Assembly (NCBI RefSeq): GCF_001418415.1
Contig: NZ_LIQT01000189.1
Coordinates: 1-32,123, forward strand
Source: Streptomyces hirsutus
GTDB lineage: Bacteria; Actinomycetota; Actinomycetes; Streptomycetales; Streptomycetaceae
DNA: 32,123 bases
Direction: 5' to 3'
Within the stretch, counting starts at the first letter, position 1. Each line of letters opens with the position of its first letter. Positions 26,738-32,123 of the stretch are shown in pieces. Position numbers and translations under genes: made by a program. A model generated the notes under the pieces. It searched no databases and had not been told where the DNA came from. It saw only the letters and a list, made by a program, of their open reading frames with translations.

Positions 26738-26975
26738 CGGTCGGCGAGAGCGGTGACGATGAGCAGGCCGCGGCCCGACTCGCTGTGCAGGGGCGCGACG
26801 AAGTCCGTCACGGGGGTGGGCAGTCGTTCCCCACCCGCATCCGTGACCGCGATGCGGAGAACACCGGCGTCCGGGTCGTGGGTGAGGCCGAGACGGAAGT
26901 CCCGTCCCTGGACGCGGCCGTGCAGTACCGAGTTGTTGGCGAGTTCCGCCCGGTCACTCCGGATGCCCTTGATCG
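26738..26975 (-). pseudogene. Remnant of an ATP-binding (HATPase, anti-sigma/SpoIIAB-like) regulatory protein
   Basis: The middle of the small ATP-binding protein that often sits divergent from XRE/DUF5753 genes in Streptomyces. RAELANNSVLHG is the N-box, VLRIAVTDAGG the G1 region and SESGRGLLIVTALADR the G2 region. The frame then passes directly into the helicase-derived coiled coil at about 26738, so the end of the protein is lost. The N-terminal 40-50 residues are also missing or unrecognisable, because the XRE gene begins at 27016. Not functional as it stands. Confidence 0.68.
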
Positions 26976-27015
26976 CGGGGAGTTGGCGCGTGTGCACGCA
27001 TCTGGAGGTGGCCTC

Positions 27016-27455
27016 ATGACGACCGATCACGCCGGACCGGCGGTACCGGGCGGGGAGTGTGAGCGGGAACCGGACCCGTCGGACAGTCTGCGGACGTTCG
27101 GGGCGGTCGTCCAGGCGCTGCGCGAGCATGCGGGGCTGAGTCGGGTGCAGTTCGGGGAGATCGTCCGGTTCTCCAAGCACACGGCGGAGTCGGTGAGTTG
27201 GGGCGGCGGATGCCGGACCCGTCGTTCGTGGAGCGCGCGGAGGAGGCGCTGGGCAACACGGGGGCGCTGCGGAACTCGGCGCGGTTCCTGACGCGAGGGG
27301 AGGCGGGGCTGGCGGCTTGGCTCCGGCAGTGGGCGAGGCTGGAGCGTACGGCGGTGAGTCTCTGTACGTATGAATGCCGACTGGTTCCAGGACTGTTGCA
27401 GTCGGAGGGGTACGTGCGGGCCCTCTGTGAGAACGAGATCCCGCCCCTGCCGGAG
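27016..27455 (+). pseudogene. XRE/DUF5753 regulator, frameshifted and 3'-truncated
   Basis: ATG 27016 has a strong GGAGG seven bases upstream. Frame one gives the HTH ([25 protein letters not shown]) up to 27195. Restoring one base there, GTG-(G)AG-TTG, would give [15 protein letters not shown] and join the second frame: [60 protein letters not shown]. This is the start of DUF5753. The rest of DUF5753 is absent: at about 27450 the frame continues without a stop into PglZ-like sequence. Such regulators pair with HATPase proteins like the divergent remnant here. The single-base loss could be real or a sequencing error; the chimera is not explained that way. Confidence 0.78.
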
Positions 27456-28168
27456 ATCATGCTGTCCGGCTCCCGGGTCGTCTGGCCCGAGCCTGGCGCA
27501 ACCATCGTCGCCCTGTGGGACGCCGACTCCCGCCATACCTCCCTCAAGGCCGGCTACCACGGCGGCGCCTCACTCGCCGAGTTCACCATTCCGGTGCTGG
27601 CGTTCCTCCCGTTCGGCGCGGAACCGCCCAAGGGGTGGCGGGAACTGGGCGACCAGCGTCCGCAGTGGGGTCCTCCGGGGCGCGGACCGGCGATCCCGTC
27701 ACACCCCGTCCGGCGTCTCCGGCCGCCGTCCCGGCGAAGAGAGCGCCGGTCAAACCGAAGAAGGAACAGGCCGAACTCGCGAAGGCGCACGAGGCACTCT
27801 TCGACGTGACCGTCACGGCGGGCGGCGACGACACACTCGTCACCCCGACCCTGGTTTCCCCGGACGAGACCCTCGTCAACGGGCTCCTCGCCTCGGAGGC
27901 CTACCAGGCCCAGCTCGGGCTCCTGGCCCGCAAGCCGCCACAGGAACAGATCCGGAAGGCGCTCGCGACACTCGTCGACGCGGGCACCCTCCCGGTCACC
28001 GCCCTCGCCCAGCGCGTAGGGCTGCCGCCCACGCGGGGCGACGGTTTCGCGGCGGTCCTGCGACAGCTCCTCAACTACGACGGAGTCCAGGTCCTGGAAA
28101 CCCTCCCGGACTGCCGCACGCCACGGCTCCACACAGCCCTGCTGCGCGACCAGTTCGACCTGCGATAG
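27456..28168 (+). pseudogene. pglZ: C-terminal remnant of BREX type 2 phosphatase PglZ
   Basis: Reads [59 protein letters not shown], then after a shift of frame at about 27668 [75 protein letters not shown] and a natural end at TGA 28166-28168. The HGG-S-LAE-PVLAF block is the typical close of the PglZ alkaline-phosphatase fold, and the rest fits the BREX-2 PglZ C-terminal domain as I know it. One missing base at 27668 (restoring QWWSS) explains the shift. The N-terminal phosphatase domain is gone, replaced by the XRE fragment joined in frame. PglZ is an essential Pgl/BREX phage-defence component, so this copy is dead. Confidence 0.72.
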
Positions 28169-28407
28169 TCGCCGCCGGGCGGACGCCTTGCCGACGCGGG
28201 CGCCGGGGCATCCGTCCGGCGGTACGGGCCGAAGCCGCGTGCCGGCGACGAGCAGGATGACTCCGGGGAATCGGTGCAGGCCACGAGTGCCTTCGACGAC
28301 TCCTGTTGGTGTCCGGGCCCGGATCGGCAGCCGTTAACATCTCCATATGTCGGTAACTGTCGCGCAGTGCCTCCTGCACGGCGTCCGGCGGCGCGGGACG
28401 TGTCTCT

Positions 28408-29865
28408 GTGAAGGGGCGGCGTACCGGCCTCCGAGGCTCGCAGCTCGACACGTCCGAAGAACTCGTCGAAAGGGCTGGAGAACCGTTGTCCGATCTGCTG
28501 GCCATGGACCGGCGCACCGCCAGAGCCGCCGCGGGTGAGAGCATCTCCCTGTCCGACGAACAGGCGAAGGTGCTGCTGGGAGAACTGGGACCCCAGGAAG
28601 ACGCCCTGGCCATCTACCACAACGGCTGGGGCTGTGTCGTGCTCGCGAGGGACGGCCTCATCCTTCTGCGGAACCTCCTGAAGCCCATAGCGATCCGCGT
28701 CCCCGCGCCCCTGCGGATCCTCCGCCGCACCTACGGCATGTCCGACTCCGTCGATGTCCTCGTCCTCGGGCATCCGTACAAGCTGTGGGGCTCGAAACTC
28801 GACCCGAAGGGCGAGCTCCTCATGGCCATGGGCGAAATCCTGCCCCCCGGCTCCCCCTTGCGCCCCGGCCGCGGAATACGGCTCTCCACCTGGATGAGCC
28901 GACACCCTGTTTTCATGGCCGCAGCCGTGTTCGGAGTCCTCTTCGCCGTCCTGGGCCAGGGCTCCAGTGAGAAGGAGGTCGTGGCCCAGAAGTCCGAACC
29001 CGCTCTGGCCGTTCCCGACTTCAAGGGGACCCCTCTCGCCATAGCGGCTGTGTCGGCCGGCCGGCATCCGTGGCAGACGGTGTCGGCAGCCGACGCCTCC
29101 TCTGACCAACGGCCTGTGAAGACCACTGCGAGCGGCTGGCAGGTCTGCTTCCAGAGCCCGTCCCATGAGGAGACGGTCCGTCCCTCAGCCGGGACGCTGA
29201 CCCTGTACGCGGTTCCGAAGCAGGAGGAGTGCCCGACCCGGCTGCACGGCCCCCGCCGGATCGTCATGCCGGACCTCGTCGGCGAGCAGGCCGACGATGC
29301 TTCCCGCGTTCTCGGCGACCTCGGCCTCGAGCACGTGATCTACTTCCATGCCCACACCGGCAAGCGTCTGTACGACGGGCTGCAGGACCTGGCCGACTGG
29401 CAGGTGTGCCGGCAGCAGCCGGAACCCGACACCGAGGTCTCGACCGGGACGCAGATCGACCTGTGGCTGATCGGCCCCAGCGACCCCTGCACCAAACCCA
29501 AGCCGAAGCCGAAGCCCGAGCCGAAGCCCGAGCCGAAGCCGCGACCCCAGCCCTCGTACGGCACCAGCTCGGGCGGCGGTTCCACAGGCAGCAGCGACAA
29601 TGGCGGCTCGTCCGGAGGGGGTACCACAGGCGGCAGCAACAGCGGCGGCTCGTCCGGCGGCAGTTCCGCCGGCGGGGGTTCCACCAGCGGTGGTTCCTCC
29701 GGTAACTCGGGCGGTAGTACCGGCGGCACCGGGAGCCGGCCCGGCGTCCAGTTCGGTCAGTACTGTTCTCCCGTCGGTGCCGTCACGACGACCACCGACG
29801 GGCGGCCCGCGAAGTGCTTCATGGGCAAGGACGGCAACGCACGGTGGGGCTACAACTCCGGCTGA
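28408..29865 (+). CDS. Membrane protein with PH-like domain, one TM helix and two PASTA-like domains
   Basis: Up to 485 residues, apparently intact. Residues 50-150 form a cytoplasmic PH-like domain (ALAIYHNGWGCVVLARDG, RRTYGMSDSVDVLVLG, LWGSKLDPKGELL). Residues 167-184 are a single TM helix. Residues 200-270 and 286-356 are two PASTA-like domains, each opening VPDFKG or MPDLVG and each holding a WQVC cysteine motif. Residues 362-446 are a Lys-Pro then Gly-Ser linker, and 447-485 a small two-Cys tail domain (YCSPVGA, GRPAKCFMGKDG). PASTA domains usually sit on Ser/Thr kinases or PBPs and sense cell-wall precursors; here there is no kinase. GTG 28408 gives the longest form; TTG 28486, with GGAG five bases upstream, would give MSDLLAMDRR and may be the true start. 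It lies between the pglZ and brxD remnants and is the only whole gene there. Confidence 0.85.
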   Translation: MKGRRTGLRGSQLDTSEELVERAGEPLSDLLAMDRRTARAAAGESISLSDEQAKVLLGELGPQEDALAIYHNGWGCVVLARDGLILLRNLLKPIAIRVPAPLRILRRTYGMSDSVDVLVLGHPYKLWGSKLDPKGELLMAMGEILPPGSPLRPGRGIRLSTWMSRHPVFMAAAVFGVLFAVLGQGSSEKEVVAQKSEPALAVPDFKGTPLAIAAVSAGRHPWQTVSAADASSDQRPVKTTASGWQVCFQSPSHEETVRPSAGTLTLYAVPKQEECPTRLHGPRRIVMPDLVGEQADDASRVLGDLGLEHVIYFHAHTGKRLYDGLQDLADWQVCRQQPEPDTEVSTGTQIDLWLIGPSDPCTKPKPKPKPEPKPEPKPRPQPSYGTSSGGGSTGSSDNGGSSGGGTTGGSNSGGSSGGSSAGGGSTSGGSSGNSGGSTGGTGSRPGVQFGQYCSPVGAVTTTTDGRPAKCFMGKDGNARWGYNSG

Positions 29866-29923
29866 CCGCGGAACAACTCCCGGCCCCGTACTGCCGTACT
29901 CCACGGGAGGGGAAAATGCTCCC

Positions 29924-30418
29924 GTGAGCACCACCGGATCCAAGCGGCCCGCCCAGGTGAGCGCAGCCCGCCGCCGTCCCGTCCTCGACGCGCTGCGCCG
30001 CGGCGCCGTACCCGAGAGCGGACTCGACCTGCTCGCCACCGGACTCGACCGGTTCGTGGCGGCCCTCGACGCGGAACTGGACGCCGTCGCCTCCGGCGGG
30101 TCCGTGTTCAAGGCCGTGCGCGGCGAGTACGGGTCCGGCAAGACCTTCTTCACCCGCTGGCTGGAGGAGCGGACCAAGCGCCGCAACTTCGCCGTGGCCG
30201 AGATCCAGATCTCGGAGAACGAGACCCCGCTGCACAAGCTGGAGACCGTCTACCGGCGGCTGACCGAGCGGCTCACCACGTCCAGCTTCCCGCCCAGCGC
30301 ACTGCGGCCGGTCGTGGACGCCTGGTTCTAAGCCCTGGAAGAGGACGCCCTCGCCACCGGCGCGACCGAAAAGGAGCTGCCGGAAGAGGTCGAGAAGCTG
30401 CTCGTCGCGCGGCTCGCC
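29924..30418 (+). pseudogene. brxD: BREX type 2 ATPase BrxD: nonsense-interrupted and truncated
   Basis: GTG 29924 opens 135 codons that read ARRRPVLDALRRGAVPESGL, a Walker A loop in VRGEYGSGKTFFTRWLEE, AEIQISENETPLHKLETVYR and PPSALRPVVDAWF, then TAA at 30329-30331. The same frame carries on at once with ALEEDALATGATEKELPEEV, so the stop sits inside the normal sequence; one base change to TAC would give WFYALEEDAL. At about 30418 the frame runs into sequence that codes on the other strand, so more than half of the protein, including Walker B, is absent. BrxD is an AAA ATPase of the Pgl/BREX-2 system, normally just after pglZ, as here. A four-codon ATG at 29916 overlaps the GTG. Confidence 0.8.
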
Positions 30419-30861
30419 CGCCGGGTCGGCGAACCAGGTCAGCCACTTGCCGAGCAGTGGCACGGACGGGTCCACGGCGTACGGGCCCTCGAGGGCACGG
30501 AGCCGGGTGAGCCGGCCGAGCAGCCGGATGCACGCGATGCCGTCGCCGTTGGGCACGAGGAGTTGCGGCGCGCGCAGAGGGCGCTGACGCTCCTCCTTGT
30601 CCGCGCCGCGGCCCACGGTGTACATCTCCGTCTCCGTCGCACGACACTGCTCCAGGTACGGCAGCAGCAGTGTGGCGAGACGCTCGACAAACGGAATTGC
30701 TCAGCACGGTCGCTGGGCTGACGTACCGTCAACAACACCGGATGGGCCGGATCGGTGCCCGCGAGGGCAGCCGGCGGTGCGCAGGCCTTCCCGGCGAGCC
30801 GCAGCGGCACCAGCACGAAGGGGCGGTCGTCCAGGTGGTCGTGGCGTACCGTCTCGGCCAT
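30419..30861 (-). pseudogene. Remnant of a conserved Streptomyces protein of unknown function
   Basis: Reading leftward from ATG 30861: HLDDRPFVLVPLRLAGKACA and HPVLLTVRQPSDR, then a shift of frame near 30700 to PFVERLATLLLPYLEQCRAT, APQLLVPNGDGIACIRLLGR and VDPSVPLLGKWLTWFAD, which stops abruptly at about 30419 where the brxD remnant meets it. I recall similar conserved proteins of unknown function beside SF1 helicases in Streptomyces, but have not checked. The frameshift and the lost C-terminus make it a pseudogene. It may once have been paired with the helicase whose remnant lies at 26285-26737 on the same strand. Confidence 0.55.
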
Positions 30862-30974
30862 TGAGTTCCAAGCTGATCCAATCTTTTCCAAGATCGCGTG
30901 CTCTGCTCGGTTGAGAGCAGTGCGCGCCACTGTGCTCCCGGTAGCCGCAGAGGGCGTTCGTTCGAGGGGTGGGG

Positions 30975-31910
30975 TCAGTGCTGTGTGGCGACCATGCTTT
31001 CGATCTCCTTGAGCACGAGGCCGGGGCGGTCCTTCGGGACGTCGTGGGAGCTGCCCTCGGCGGTGACGAGCGTTCGGTGGGGCCCGTCCCGGACGAACGA
31101 GGCGGCGGCGTCCCGCCAGCGCTGGGCGTCCTCGGGGGATCCGTCGAACGGGGTCTTCTCCGAGACGATGACCGTTGCCGGTACCGCGTCCGGCCACGTG
31201 ACCTTGTGGTAGGCCTTGTTCGTCGAGACGAAGCTCTCCGCGGTGGAGATGAGCTGACGGTTCTGCGGCTTGTCCGGGTCCTTCTTCGCCGCGTCGACCT
31301 GGGGCCGGCTGATGGCTACGAGGCGGGCGATCCCCTCGTCCGTGAAGAGCGGGGGCAGGTTGGCGTCGACGAGGACCGCACCGGAGAGCATCTTCGGGTT
31401 GTCCTTGGCGAAGCAGGTCGCGATCTGGCCGGCCTGGGAGTGGGCCACCAGGGTCACGTTCTCGGTGACGCCCAGCTGCTGGAGCCCCGACTCGAGGTCA
31501 CTGACGGCGCTCTCGACCTTCCACGGACCGGGCACCACGTCGCTCTTGCCGAGTCCGGCCCGGTCGTAGGTGATGACGGTGGCGCCGGTGGCCGCGTGAA
31601 GCTTGGGGACGAGGTCCTCCCAGTAAGAGGAGTCCTCGCCGCCGCCCGAGTCCAGGACGATGGTGGAGCCGTGGCCCTGCGTGACGTGGAAGGCCAGACG
31701 GTGACCGCCATGGTCGATCATGTGCAGCTTCGCTTCGCCCGCCTGGCTGCTCCCCGGCGAGGCGGACGAGGTGGCGGACGGCGAGGGCGGGTGCTCGGAA
31801 GCGGAGTCGTGGTCGCTGCAGGCCGTGACGGCGCCGGCAGTCAAGGCCAGCAGGGCGAGGGCCGATAGGGCCCGGTGTGCGGACCGGCGGTCGGGCGTGG
31901 TGCGGGACAT
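30975..31910 (-). CDS. Lipoprotein alpha/beta hydrolase
   Basis: A 311-residue protein. The N-terminus has RR, a hydrophobic core and lipobox VTAC with Cys31, followed by a Ser/Pro/Ala-rich tether to about residue 60, so it is probably anchored outside the membrane. The fold is alpha/beta hydrolase: IVLDSGGGEDSSYW (oxyanion region), VITYDRAGLGKSD, nucleophile Ser158 in LVAHSQAGQ, and a His in EGSSHDVPKD near the end. The nucleophile elbow reads A-H-S-Q-A instead of the usual G-H-S-x-G. ATG 31910 has AAAGGA about seven bases upstream. Upstream, 31911-32123 holds the short palindrome ATTC-GGT-GAAT (31958-31968) and no supported gene. It could be an esterase, lipase or peptidase; substrate unknown. 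Confidence 0.88.
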   Translation of the reverse strand: MSRTTPDRRSAHRALSALALLALTAGAVTACSDHDSASEHPPSPSATSSASPGSSQAGEAKLHMIDHGGHRLAFHVTQGHGSTIVLDSGGGEDSSYWEDLVPKLHAATGATVITYDRAGLGKSDVVPGPWKVESAVSDLESGLQQLGVTENVTLVAHSQAGQIATCFAKDNPKMLSGAVLVDANLPPLFTDEGIARLVAISRPQVDAAKKDPDKPQNRQLISTAESFVSTNKAYHKVTWPDAVPATVIVSEKTPFDGSPEDAQRWRDAAASFVRDGPHRTLVTAEGSSHDVPKDRPGLVLKEIESMVATQH

Positions 31911-32123
31911 GACTGATCCTTTGGACTACGGGTGCTGTGGAGACTGCGATATCCATCATTCGGTGAATCGGTTGATCGCAGAATCCGGCTGGCACGCGTG
32001 TCGGTGGTGCAGCTGAGGCGAGTGTGCGCGGTGGGGTTTACCCCCGCAAGCGATCACTGGTCCGGTGTCTCCGGGCGCTGCCCGCGTAAGTGCCTGTCCG
32101 CACCGCCGGCCTCGGTGACCAGG

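Noticed and set aside
29490-29730. Repetitive GC-rich tract considered as a DNA repeat or CRISPR-like array
   Set aside because: It is the in-frame Lys-Pro and Gly-Ser linker of the PASTA protein, with irregular units and no spacers.
29185-30237. Minus-strand frame of 350 codons across the PASTA gene and brxD
   Set aside because: Translation is low-complexity Ala/Gly/Thr-rich and mirrors the Gly-Ser linker and BrxD codons; it is a shadow.

Overview
The window looks like a Streptomyces or close actinomycete chromosome. GC is very high, third codon positions are nearly always G or C, GTG starts and GGAGG-like ribosome sites are common, and the families present (Tat-exported isomerase, DUF5753 regulator, PASTA membrane protein, BREX-2 parts) are typical of that group. 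No origin, CRISPR array, complete insertion sequence or integrase was seen.

Layout. 1-2.3 kb: the end of an alkaline-phosphatase-superfamily gene and a Tat-secreted sugar phosphate isomerase/epimerase, closed by a 24-bp terminator hairpin. 2.4-13 kb: a C1/C2-acid catabolic island. On the minus strand it has an OxlT-like transporter, an ADP-forming acyl-CoA synthetase, formyl-CoA transferase (frc) and a ThDP enzyme of the oxalyl-CoA decarboxylase/2-hydroxyacyl-CoA lyase superfamily. Divergently it has a second-type sucC-sucD pair and an aldehyde dehydrogenase. A perfect 8+8 inverted repeat lies in the shared promoter region. The simplest reading is oxalate uptake, activation and decarboxylation with energy recovery through CoA ligases. 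The ThDP enzyme looks more lyase-like than Oxc-like at one active-site motif, so a 2-hydroxyacyl-CoA pathway is a real alternative. 13.1 kb: tRNA-Leu(GAG) with its terminator. 13.3-14.8 kb: an MHS-family symporter. 15.2-20 kb: a nucleoside/ribose salvage locus with an MFS exporter/importer and nucleoside hydrolase on the minus strand, and a LacI regulator and ribokinase on the plus strand, with palindromic operators between them. 20.6-23.3 kb: a YceI protein and an acyl-CoA synthetase, with CTCAA/TTGAG repeats around them. 23.3-25.9 kb: a truncated VOC/glyoxalase remnant and a secreted protein with two LamG-like domains behind a well-formed promoter overlapped by two palindromes.

26-31 kb is a gene graveyard. 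It holds a truncated SF1 helicase piece, a truncated HATPase (anti-sigma-like) piece, an XRE/DUF5753 regulator with a one-base frameshift joined in frame to the C-terminal part of a BREX type 2 PglZ, then the start of a BREX-2 BrxD ATPase interrupted by a TAC-to-TAA-type stop and cut off by an opposite-strand gene fragment. An intact PH-like/TM/PASTA membrane protein sits between the pglZ and brxD remnants. I read this as a decayed phage-defence (Pgl/BREX-2) locus. The window closes with a lipoprotein alpha/beta hydrolase on the minus strand.

All family calls are from recognition of the sequence; no database search was run.
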